Shown piece by piece: positions 25,343 through 33,234 of a stretch of 43,721 nucleotides of DNA. The number at the start of each line of letters is the position of its first letter. Position 1 is the first letter of the stretch. Made by a program: the position numbers and the translations under genes. The notes below the pieces were generated by a model that did no database searches, was not told the DNA's origin, and saw only the letters and a list, made by a program, of their open reading frames with translations. This DNA comes from an uncultured Aquimarina sp. (GTDB taxonomy: Bacteria > Bacteroidota > Bacteroidia > Flavobacteriales > Flavobacteriaceae): assembly GCA_947489195.1 (NCBI GenBank), contig CANLCT010000038.1, positions 1-43,721 on the forward strand. Reading direction: 5' to 3'.

Positions 25343-27712
25343 ATGAAAACAACTAAATTAAGAAACAGCAACAGCTTGTTAGGCTGTTCCATCGCATTAA
25401 TTGTCACAGGTTTGTTCACTAATTGTGGTAATAAGCAAGAACCAGTAAAGCCTGCTACTGCTGAGGTAGCTAAAGTTTGGGAATCAAATTCAGAAATAAT
25501 GCTCCACAATTTTGAGTCAGATTCCATTACCAATACCATTAAAAAGATAGATGCCGATTACAGCATTGTATCGGGTAAAGTAGGCAAGGCTTTAAAAGTT
25601 AATTTTAAAAAAGATGAAAAAATTACTGGAATTGAAGTTAAACCAGAAGTAACTTTAGATGCGACCAAAAAATACAGTATCGTTTTTGATGCCAAAAGTG
25701 TTGGAAGTAGGTCTACATTTATTTCTGTAGTTATAAAAAACACAGCAGGAAATGCTATGCAAAAAATAGCAAGTATCCATCCTGATGAATTTAAATCGTA
25801 CTATTTTGATATTTCTGTTCAAAAAGAAGATGTAGATAGTGGTTTAAGAGATACGCCTAAAGCTTGGAAAACAGATGCAGTACAAATGAAAATAAATGGT
25901 TTGTTGTATCAAACCGATTATTCAAAATTAGCCTCAATAAGTTTTATAAAAAAACAAGGTTTAAACGATAAAACCATTTTAATAGATAATATTCGTATTG
26001 TTGAAAACCCAGAGCGCGACCCTAACTTTTTAAAAGGAATAGTGGATAAGTATGGGCAAAATGCTAAAATAGATTTTCCAATAAAAGTATCTTCAGATGC
26101 CGAGTTGAAAAAAATTGCTGATGAAGAGTTAAAATCTTTAGCAGAATATACCTTAATGGATGACCGTAGCAAGTATGGAGGTTGGAAAGATGGACCAAAG
26201 TTAAAAGCTACTGGTTTTTTTAGAACAGAAAAATACAACGGAAAATGGGCATTAGTAGATCCCGAAGGGAATCTGTTTTTTTCTATAGGTATTGCTAATG
26301 TACGTATGGCAAATTCCACTTCATTTACGGGTATTGATTATACAGACGATAGTATAAAGCATCGCGATCCCGAGGATGTAACTCCCGAAGATTCTAAAGG
26401 AATTGTGGCAATTCCTAACGAAATCAGAAAAACAGCATTTGTATCCAACAAACTACGTAATGATATGTTTATAGGTTTACCATCATACGATGATCCTTTA
26501 GCTAATCATTACAGCTACCGAAGAGAATCTCATTTTGGCCCAGTAGAACATGGAGAAACCTTTAGTTTTTACCGAGCTAATTTAGAGCGTAGGTATGGGG
26601 AGGAATATCCAAATTCATTTAATGATAAATGGTTAGAAGTTACCGAAAATAGATTTCGTAATTGGGGATTCACTTCATTTGGAAACTGGATTGATCCCGC
26701 TTTTTATGACCGAAATAACCTGCCGTATTTTGCCAATGGATGGATTATTGGCGATTTTCAAAAGGTATATTCTGGAGTGGATTATTGGGGGCCAATGCCC
26801 GATCCATTTGATCCAGAATTTGAACGTAGAGCAAAAAAATCGATTGACGTAGTGTCAAAAGAAGTTAAAAATAACCCATGGTGTATTGGCGTATTTATCG
26901 ATAATGAGCGTAGTTGGGGATCACCAAATTCTTACCGCACACATTATGGTTTAGTTTTGGATGGTTTATCAAAAGATAAGAATAGTTATCTAAAGCGAGA
27001 GTTTATGAAAATTTTACGTAAAAAACATACAACAATTGCCAATTTAAATACCGCTTGGGAAACCAATATTGCCTCGTGGGATGCACTTGAAAAAGGGGTG
27101 GATTACAAGAAAGGGAAAAAGTTTGGCAAAAAAATGATCGAAGACTTTTCGGTACTATTAGAAGCCTTTGCTACCAAGTATTTCCAAGTGGTACACGATG
27201 CTTTAGAAAAGAAAATGCCAAACCATATGTATTTAGGTTGTCGTTTTGCTGTTTGGGGAGTAACACCAGAGGTACGTAAATCAGCCGCTAAGTTTGTCGA
27301 TGTATTTAGTTACAACTATTATAAAGAAGGGATAAACAAAAAGTATTGGGAATTTTTAGAAGAAGTAGATATGCCTACTTTAATAGGTGAGTACCATATG
27401 GGCGCGCCAGATTCTGGATTGTTACACTCTGGTTTAATACATGCAAAGGATCAGAATGACAGAGCAGAAATGTGGGAAGACTATGCCAACTCGGTTATTG
27501 ATAATCCGTATTTAGTAGGTTGTCACTGGTTTCAGTACTTGGATTCTCCTTTAACAGGAAGAGCGCATGATGGCGAAAACTACAACGTAGGTTTTGTATC
27601 CTCAACTGATATTCCTTACCCTCCAATGATTAAAAAAGCCAAAGAAATTAATTCGGGCTTATATCCGCAAAGGTTTGGTAAAGCAGAAAATGCAATTGCT
27701 AAGGAAGAATAG
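25343..27712 (+). CDS. GH50-family glycoside hydrolase lipoprotein (beta-agarase type)
   Basis: A 789-residue protein with a lipobox LFTNC (Cys28). An N-terminal carbohydrate-binding-like beta-sandwich (about 45-225) is followed by a (beta/alpha)8 catalytic domain (about 265-770). The likely acid/base is Glu522 in VFIDNERSWG, and the likely nucleophile is Glu683 in LIGEYHMGAPDSG. The 161-residue spacing equals that recalled for the GH50 exo-agarase Aga50D (Glu534 and Glu695). GH50 enzymes release neoagarobiose from agar, so the host may use red-algal galactans. No SusC/SusD pair, sulfatase or other glycosidase is nearby, so it is not in a classical polysaccharide utilisation locus here. Agar specificity is inferred. 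Confidence 0.85.
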   Translation: MKTTKLRNSNSLLGCSIALIVTGLFTNCGNKQEPVKPATAEVAKVWESNSEIMLHNFESDSITNTIKKIDADYSIVSGKVGKALKVNFKKDEKITGIEVKPEVTLDATKKYSIVFDAKSVGSRSTFISVVIKNTAGNAMQKIASIHPDEFKSYYFDISVQKEDVDSGLRDTPKAWKTDAVQMKINGLLYQTDYSKLASISFIKKQGLNDKTILIDNIRIVENPERDPNFLKGIVDKYGQNAKIDFPIKVSSDAELKKIADEELKSLAEYTLMDDRSKYGGWKDGPKLKATGFFRTEKYNGKWALVDPEGNLFFSIGIANVRMANSTSFTGIDYTDDSIKHRDPEDVTPEDSKGIVAIPNEIRKTAFVSNKLRNDMFIGLPSYDDPLANHYSYRRESHFGPVEHGETFSFYRANLERRYGEEYPNSFNDKWLEVTENRFRNWGFTSFGNWIDPAFYDRNNLPYFANGWIIGDFQKVYSGVDYWGPMPDPFDPEFERRAKKSIDVVSKEVKNNPWCIGVFIDNERSWGSPNSYRTHYGLVLDGLSKDKNSYLKREFMKILRKKHTTIANLNTAWETNIASWDALEKGVDYKKGKKFGKKMIEDFSVLLEAFATKYFQVVHDALEKKMPNHMYLGCRFAVWGVTPEVRKSAAKFVDVFSYNYYKEGINKKYWEFLEEVDMPTLIGEYHMGAPDSGLLHSGLIHAKDQNDRAEMWEDYANSVIDNPYLVGCHWFQYLDSPLTGRAHDGENYNVGFVSSTDIPYPPMIKKAKEINSGLYPQRFGKAENAIAKEE

Positions 27713-27734
27713 GTTGTAAAAAGTAATTTTATAA

Positions 27735-27769
27735 AAAGCTCCTTTTAAATTTGATTTAAAAGGAGCTTT
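27735..27769. terminator. Bidirectional terminator between GH50 and a convergent gene
   Basis: A 16-bp perfect stem (27735-27750 with 27754-27769) and a TTG loop, 22 bp after the GH50 stop. The U tract is better on the minus strand than on the plus strand. Confidence 0.8.
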
Positions 27770-27892
27770 GTCATATATGTGAGTTGCATCTAAAAAGATA
27801 GTAATTCGAGTGAAATTCGGTAGGAATTTTGTATCGAGAATCCTCTTTTTTGACCTAAAATTTGCTGTAACTCTCATCAGCTTGTAATCCTA

Positions 27893-28489
27893 TCAAGGAC
27901 AAAAATCTGGATCACTATAAAAATCAAGAATTTCAATAATTTGATGTTCCTTTAAATTATTGGTTTTAATTTTGTTTTGAATGAACTCGCAATCCGAAAA
28001 ATACTTAAGCATAAAGCGTTTCCAATTTTTAAGAACACCACAGTCAACACAAGTAGGGTAAAGTTGTCCTTCTTTTTTTAAATACTCAATTATTTTAATA
28101 TCCACATTAGCTAAGTCGGCAATATTTACAAAATCCGAATTAGATTCTGCGTCAATTGGTTTCAAAATACGTTTTTCTCTCTGGTAATATGAAATACCTC
28201 CAATTTTTTCTTTTAATTCTAGTAAAATAGGTTTAGCTCCCTTTTTTAATTGGACATATTCAAAGGTATTACAGTGGTTAAAATCACAGATTTTAACTTT
28301 TTCAACACTCAAATAATCCCAGGTTTCGGGTGCAGCTTCTTTAGTTAAGCTAAATTTTATCTTATTCTTTTTAATTTCAACAAATCCCTCAATAGAGTCT
28401 CCATCATTAAAATAAAGGATATCACTATTAAATTGAGCCAACCCAATTGAGGAAATAAGAAAAAGAAAGATAAAGACTAGCTTTTCCAT
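27893..28489 (-). CDS. Secreted protein of unknown function
   Basis: A 198-residue protein with a signal peptide (MEKLVFIFLFLISSIGLAQ). After it comes a beta-rich region starting ILYFNDGDSIEGFVEIKKNKIKF, a pattern common in small flavobacterial envelope proteins that begin with a short strand repeat. Six cysteines are present, including CDFNHC and CVDCG, which could form disulfides in the periplasm. It starts 10 bp after aspS, so it is probably read from the aspS transcript. No family recognised. Confidence 0.7.
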   Translation of the reverse strand: MEKLVFIFLFLISSIGLAQFNSDILYFNDGDSIEGFVEIKKNKIKFSLTKEAAPETWDYLSVEKVKICDFNHCNTFEYVQLKKGAKPILLELKEKIGGISYYQREKRILKPIDAESNSDFVNIADLANVDIKIIEYLKKEGQLYPTCVDCGVLKNWKRFMLKYFSDCEFIQNKIKTNNLKEHQIIEILDFYSDPDFCP

Positions 28490-28499
28490 TTTTGTTAGA

Positions 28500-30260
28500 T
28501 TACATTTTTTCTTGAATATTTAAAGCAATATTCAGCTCGTTTAATTGTTCATTATCTAAAGCAGCAGGCGCATCAATCATTACATCGCGTCCGCTATTAT
28601 TTTTTGGGAAAGCAATAAAATCGCGAATAGTTTCTTGTCCGCCTAAAATAGCCACTAACCTGTCCAATCCAAAGGCTAAACCACCATGTGGAGGCGCGCC
28701 GTATTGAAAAGCGTCCATTAAAAAGCCAAATTGCGCTTCTGCTTCTTCTGGCGTAAAGCCTAAATGTTTAAACATAATGGCTTGTGTTTCCTTGTCGTGT
28801 ATACGGATAGAACCACCGCCAATTTCGTTTCCATTCAACACCAAATCATAAGCATTGGCTTTTACCGCACCTGGGTCAGTGTCTAATAATTCAAGTTGCC
28901 CAGGTTTTGGTGATGTAAACGGATGGTGCATGGCATGGTAATGTCCAGTTTCTTCGTCCAATTCCAATAATGGGAAATCGATAACCCACAAAGGGGCAAA
29001 TTCATTGGGTTTACGTAAGCCCAAGCGTTCGGCCAATTCCATTCGTAAAGCACTTAACTGCGCACGTACTTTGTTGGTGTTACCCGAAAGTACACAAATC
29101 AAATCGCCAGGTTTTGCCTCTGTAGCTTCGGCCCATTTAGCCAAATCATTTTGATCATAAAATTTATCTACCGATGATTTAAACGAACCATCTTCATTGC
29201 ATTTTACGTAGACCATTCCTAAAGCACCCACTTGAGGGCGCTTTACCCAGTCAATTAATTTATCAATTTCTTTACGAGTATAACTAGCGCCACCAGGTAC
29301 GGCAATACCCACTACTAATTCGGCAGCGTTAAATACCTTGAAATCTTTGTGCTGGGCTACGGCGTTTAATTCGCCAAATTCCATTCCAAAACGAATATCG
29401 GGTTTGTCATTTCCATAAGTTTTCATGGCATGGTCAAAAGTCATGCGCGGAAAATTTTCAATCTCGAAATTATGTAATTTTTTAAGTAAATGTTTTGTCA
29501 AGCCTTCAAAAACATTCAAAATATCTTCTTGCTCCACAAAAGCCATTTCGCAGTCAATTTGTGTAAATTCGGGCTGGCGATCGGCACGTAAATCCTCGTC
29601 GCGAAAACATTTTACAATTTGAAAGTACTTATCCATACCACCCACCATAAGCAATTGCTTAAAAGTTTGAGGCGATTGGGGTAGGGCATAAAACTCGCCT
29701 TCATTCATACGCGATGGTACCACAAAATCACGAGCCCCTTCGGGTGTTGATTTGATTAAATAAGGGGTTTCTACCTCTATAAATTCTTGCTCCGCTAAAT
29801 AATTACGTACTTCATTAGCCACTTTACTTCTAAAAATCAAGCTATTTTTAACCGGGTTTCGACGAATATCAAGGTAGCGGTATTTCATTCGAATATCCTC
29901 ACCACCATCGGTGTCATTTTCAATAGTAAAAGGAGGTAATTTTGAGGCATTTAATAATTTTAAATCGCTTACTAAAATTTCAATATCTCCTGTTGGGATG
30001 TTGGGATTTTTTGATTCGCGCTCAATAACTGTTCCCGTAACTTGAATTACAAATTCGCGTCCCAGTGTTTTTGCTAATTCAATAACTGATGGGTCAGTAC
30101 GTTCGGTATCAAAAATCAATTGAGTAATTCCATAACGATCCCTTAAATCGACCCAAATCATGAAACCTTTATCTCTGGTTTTTTGTACCCACCCAGCAAG
30201 GGTAACGGTTTTATTTATATCGGCACTACTAAGGTTGCCACAAGTATTACTTCTGTACAT
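28500..30260 (-). CDS. aspS: Aspartyl-tRNA synthetase
   Basis: A 586-residue class II synthetase that charges tRNA-Asp. N-terminal OB-fold anticodon domain (about 1-105, [26 protein letters not shown]), catalytic core with motif 2 ([19 protein letters not shown]), a bacterial GAD insertion domain (about 285-420), and motif 3 at the end ([16 protein letters not shown]). All normal in order and length. It heads a two-gene unit with the secreted protein that follows. Upstream is a -7-like TAAATTTG 20 bp before the ATG. Confidence 0.98.
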   Translation of the reverse strand: MYRSNTCGNLSSADINKTVTLAGWVQKTRDKGFMIWVDLRDRYGITQLIFDTERTDPSVIELAKTLGREFVIQVTGTVIERESKNPNIPTGDIEILVSDLKLLNASKLPPFTIENDTDGGEDIRMKYRYLDIRRNPVKNSLIFRSKVANEVRNYLAEQEFIEVETPYLIKSTPEGARDFVVPSRMNEGEFYALPQSPQTFKQLLMVGGMDKYFQIVKCFRDEDLRADRQPEFTQIDCEMAFVEQEDILNVFEGLTKHLLKKLHNFEIENFPRMTFDHAMKTYGNDKPDIRFGMEFGELNAVAQHKDFKVFNAAELVVGIAVPGGASYTRKEIDKLIDWVKRPQVGALGMVYVKCNEDGSFKSSVDKFYDQNDLAKWAEATEAKPGDLICVLSGNTNKVRAQLSALRMELAERLGLRKPNEFAPLWVIDFPLLELDEETGHYHAMHHPFTSPKPGQLELLDTDPGAVKANAYDLVLNGNEIGGGSIRIHDKETQAIMFKHLGFTPEEAEAQFGFLMDAFQYGAPPHGGLAFGLDRLVAILGGQETIRDFIAFPKNNSGRDVMIDAPAALDNEQLNELNIALNIQEKM

Positions 30261-30279
30261 AAGAATTGAAATTATGCAG

Positions 30280-30287
30280 CAAATTTA
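30280..30287 (-). promoter_or_regulatory. -7 element of the aspS promoter
   Basis: On the minus strand TAAATTTG, 20 bp before the aspS start codon, matches TAnnTTTG. No good TTTG lies 19 bp further up, so only half of the promoter is supported. It implies a very short leader. Confidence 0.4.
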
Positions 30288-30310
30288 AGTAAATAAAGTT
30301 CTTTCTGAGC

Positions 30311-30828
30311 TGAATAAATGTATTACTCAAATTAATATACAAGAACTTCGTTTTATGGAACGCTAAATTGATAGTTATTGGGGTAGCTAATTGAGTTACT
30401 TGCTATATTTTTAAACACATAAACCTCGTTTAAACCTTAAACAAGGTGGGTAAAACAGGAAAAACTAATGCTATACGTCATTTTTTTTGGTAAGAAAATG
30501 ACTATGCTCAATATTAAGCCTGCATGTACAAATAGTGTAAATTTTATAGATGAATTACTCTAAGCACAAATAAGCATTTAGAACTCAAAAAGTAAGTTTC
30601 TTAAAATTACAAAAACAGCCTTATGGGTTAAACAAAACTTAATAATCTGCAAATCAACTTAAGTTAAATTGAAACAGGAGGGAGCAACGCCTAATTTTTT
30701 TTTTTGAGTAATCAGCTAATTGCCATAAATCACCATTTTTTGCAAGCTCAATAAGTTGCCCTACACAGCAATTTTAGAATTAAAAAAAGACTACAATAAA
30801 AAAGTTAATAAAAAAATAGCCTTTTTAA
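30311..30828. other. Divergent intergenic region between aspS and protease copy 4
   Basis: About 520 bp without a credible gene or RNA gene. It contains AT-rich stretches, a run of 11 T near 30697-30710, and no strong hairpin. Its left edge holds the aspS promoter and its right edge the G-rich motif. Confidence 0.5.
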
Positions 30829-30839
30829 GGGGGGTAGGG
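30829..30839 (+). promoter_or_regulatory. G-rich motif GGGGGGTAGGG before protease copy 4
   Basis: The third copy of the motif, here with six leading G, 191 bp before the ATG at 31030 and 93 bp before the predicted -33 box. TTAA stands before it and TAAAGCC after it. Confidence 0.6.
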
Positions 30840-30859
30840 TAAAGCCAATTTGTTGCGTT

Positions 30860-30893
30860 ATACTAGCAACAACATGTTGTTACTAGCTAGTAT
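30860..30893 (+). repeat. Nested inverted repeat after the G-rich motif
   Basis: ATACTAGC (30860-30867) and GCTAGTAT (30886-30893) enclose a 14-bp palindrome made of AACAACA and TGTTGTT (30868-30881). It lies 21 bp past the G-rich motif. The other two copies of the motif are also followed by inverted repeats, but of unrelated sequence. Confidence 0.6.
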
Positions 30894-30931
30894 GTTTGGT
30901 AAGGTAACAGTAAAAAAGATGGATTAAAACT

Positions 30932-30962
30932 TTAGCATAACCGAATGCTACGGTTACGTTTT
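30932..30962 (+). promoter_or_regulatory. Promoter with interleaved inverted repeats, protease copy 4
   Basis: TTAG (30932-30935), 19 bp, then TACGTTTT (30955-30962). Arms TAGCA, TAACCG, then AA, TGCTA, CGGTTA fill 30933-30956, identical to the copy-3 element except for one base in the middle, although the two protease genes are distant paralogues. The ATG is about 70 bp after the -7 box. Confidence 0.7.
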
Positions 30963-31029
30963 ATAAACTGTTTTTTGCTGTGCTAAATCAAACTGTTTTA
31001 CACATAAAAATTAACTTAAAAAAATAACA

Positions 31030-31917
31030 ATGAAAACTATAAAATTAGTAGCGACGGGTTTAATAGCCTCGGCTACTTTATTTTCTTGTCAAAAAGATGA
31101 TATCGAAACCCCTAATACAGCCGCTCCAACAGAGCAGGCATTAAACAGACCCGATGCAGCCACCACGGCAAAATTAGTGGAGTGGGGCTTAAATGTAAAT
31201 AACGTGGAGCGTTTTGAAGAAAAAGATGCCGAAGGCAATGTAACCAAAGGTTGGATTGATGGTGATATTATTATTACCGACGAGCATTTGGAGCAAGACT
31301 TACCTACTTTTGATGAAAATAGTGGGATAGCCAAAGCCTTTAGACGCCCAGGGATTATTTTTGTTGCGCCTAGACAAACACGTACCTTAACATATTATTC
31401 ATCTCGAGATTTTAATGATAATCAAAGAAGAGTTTTAGAAGGTGTTATAAATACGCTGAATTCATTGAATTTAAGGCTGAGATTTGTAACTAGACCACAA
31501 ACTACGTTTACTGACCCTGGTTTTTTTGATGTGAACTCAATTACCATAACTGCATCGGATCGAAGTAATGTCAATATTCAGGGTAGTGCACCGCTTCCGC
31601 TTAATGGAGGTATTAGACCTAGAGCGAATATTAATGTGCCTTCAAATGTAGATAATAATGCACTTAGAGGTATAATGATGCACGAAATTTTACATACCTT
31701 AGGACTTGTTCATTCTGATTTTAGAACAGGGAATAGTTGTCCACAGGGAAGTGCAGGCAGAGCTGATCAAGAAAATTTTGGAAGTCCAAGCTGGCACATA
31801 CCAGGTACGGCATTTGATGGTAATTTTATGAATTCAATTATGACCACTTGTTATATTGGAAACTTTAACCTTTCAGGAGAAGACGTTGCTGCCTTGCGTG
31901 GTTTATACGGTTTTTAA
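31030..31917 (+). CDS. M57/matrixin-like metalloprotease lipoprotein, copy 4
   Basis: A 295-residue lipoprotein with lipobox LFSC (Cys20, N-terminus close to copies 1-3), a propeptide-like part (about 30-105) and a zinc site HEILHTLGLVH at residues 218-228. A later NSIMTTC stretch could be the Met-turn. The protease domain is the most divergent of the four. Two cysteines, in GNSC and in TTCY, may form a disulfide. Both the G-rich motif and the interleaved promoter element stand upstream. A hairpin follows at 32017-32047. Substrate unknown. Confidence 0.82.
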   Translation: MKTIKLVATGLIASATLFSCQKDDIETPNTAAPTEQALNRPDAATTAKLVEWGLNVNNVERFEEKDAEGNVTKGWIDGDIIITDEHLEQDLPTFDENSGIAKAFRRPGIIFVAPRQTRTLTYYSSRDFNDNQRRVLEGVINTLNSLNLRLRFVTRPQTTFTDPGFFDVNSITITASDRSNVNIQGSAPLPLNGGIRPRANINVPSNVDNNALRGIMMHEILHTLGLVHSDFRTGNSCPQGSAGRADQENFGSPSWHIPGTAFDGNFMNSIMTTCYIGNFNLSGEDVAALRGLYGF

Positions 31918-32016
31918 ACAAACCCAAGTTTTTTATTAAAATAAACGGAGCTGATTTTTACAGTTATTATATGCATTTGTTGCTCCGTTATGCATAAAAT
32001 TATTTTGTTTTAAGTG

Positions 32017-32047
32017 CCCCTGTAAAGTTAACTTTATGGGGGTTTTT
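32017..32047 (+). terminator. Probable terminator after protease copy 4
   Basis: CCCC and GGGG close an imperfect stem whose inner part is AAAGTTAACTTT, followed by five T. It lies 100 bp after the stop codon. A weaker inverted repeat (AACGGAGC and GCTCCGTT) precedes it at 31944-31989. Confidence 0.7.
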
Positions 32048-32110
32048 AATAACTTATTGTTGTATATGCTTGATTTAAACTATGTAAATAGTAATGCTAC
32101 TAAAGCTTTT

Positions 32111-32590
32111 TTAATGGACAAAAACGCGTTTTTCGCGTAAATTTTGATAATTGGTAAATAGGCGTTTTAAAGTAAAAAACAAGACAAAACCCAAAGGGAT
32201 TACCGTAATGGTCCAACCCATAAAACCACAAATAAGTTCATAGCCTAGTTCTTCAATAGTAGCCAAAGCACTGGTTTCAAAACTACTTTTAATAGCTGTA
32301 AAACTCAATAAAGTATGTTGTACATTAAAAATTTTGGCTCCTAATTTAATAAATGGAATAATTAATAAAAGTTTAATAGGTTCCATAATATATGCCAGGG
32401 TAATCATTATGGGAAAATTAAGCTTTAAGTATGCGGCCACAAAAGTAACGACCAAGGTGGTCAAGCCTATAACCGGAAAAAGTGAGATCACTAATGAAAG
32501 TACTAAACTTAAGGCTAACTGATATGGCGTTAGTCCTTGGTTTAGGATTACATTAATCTTTTGTGTTATTTTTTTTGACCACTTTTTCAT
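32111..32590 (-). CDS. DUF2062 membrane protein, copy A
   Basis: A 159-residue protein of the DUF2062 family. It has the signature GLTPYQLALSLVLSLVISLFPVIGLTT, then KLNFPIMITLAYIMEPIKLLLIIPFIKLG, and a C-terminal membrane helix. The family is common in Bacteroidetes and proteobacteria; the function is unknown, and some members are fused to glycosyltransferases. It is a close paralogue of 37562-38035. It stands alone, convergent with protease copy 4. Confidence 0.85.
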   Translation of the reverse strand: MKKWSKKITQKINVILNQGLTPYQLALSLVLSLVISLFPVIGLTTLVVTFVAAYLKLNFPIMITLAYIMEPIKLLLIIPFIKLGAKIFNVQHTLLSFTAIKSSFETSALATIEELGYELICGFMGWTITVIPLGFVLFFTLKRLFTNYQNLREKRVFVH

Positions 32591-32867
32591 ACGGCGCTTT
32601 TGTTAGCGTTTTCTGTATTTATTACACATAATAGGTCGAATTAAATAGATAATCCCTACAAATTTGACAATCTAAGATCGGATTTTTTTTTAAATAAAAA
32701 AAAGAAAAATAATAATAAAGTACTGTATTGTAGTGCTTTAGGTTCTTTTGGTTTTAAATTAAAGGAGGGTATTTAAATGTTGTTTTTTGTGTAATTATAA
32801 GTTTTAAAAGGAGACTTATTTATAGTAAAAAAACATGAATTAACACAGGTTAAATAATTGGGGCTAT

Positions 32868-33224
32868 ATGTTTTATTGGATTACGTTAATTATTACATTA
32901 TTTGTTAGTTACAGTGCAGGCAATTTGTCTTTTACCGATTGGAAACAGAAAAATGTATGTCCAAAAATAGGAGGAGTCCCAGCTTGTTATATCGTGTTTT
33001 TATGCTTCGTTATCGCAACTTTTAGTCATATTTTTACTACACTGGTGAGCTGTAAAGTCTATTTTGTTTTTGTGGCAATACCTGCAATAATAGCTTTTGT
33101 GGGGAGTATTACAGAATTAAAAGGCAAAACAATTTGTCCTAAAACCACTTCTGGAATTCCAATGTGCTACATTTCATTTGCCTTTTGCCTAACTTTAATA
33201 CTAACTAAATACCTTTCAATTTAA
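32868..33224 (+). CDS. Small membrane protein with duplicated CPxxxGxPxCY motif
   Basis: A 118-residue protein with about four membrane helices (near 2-18, 39-58, 64-82, 94-114). Two halves repeat the same pattern: a charged K-x-K loop, VCPKIGGVPACYIVF (about 31-45), and ICPKTTSGIPMCYISF (about 88-103, one residue longer between the cysteines). Each motif opens a membrane helix and keeps two cysteines, so four cysteines could bind metal or do redox chemistry. It is 10 bp before the molybdopterin oxidoreductase gene, and is the first gene of the operon. I do not recognise the family. A role as membrane partner of the oxidoreductase is a guess. Confidence 0.7.
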   Translation: MFYWITLIITLFVSYSAGNLSFTDWKQKNVCPKIGGVPACYIVFLCFVIATFSHIFTTLVSCKVYFVFVAIPAIIAFVGSITELKGKTICPKTTSGIPMCYISFAFCLTLILTKYLSI

Positions 33225-33234
33225 AACAAACTTA

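Noticed and set aside
30311..30828. tRNA or small RNA gene in the aspS/protease interval.
   Set aside because: No cloverleaf, T-loop motif or terminator was found.
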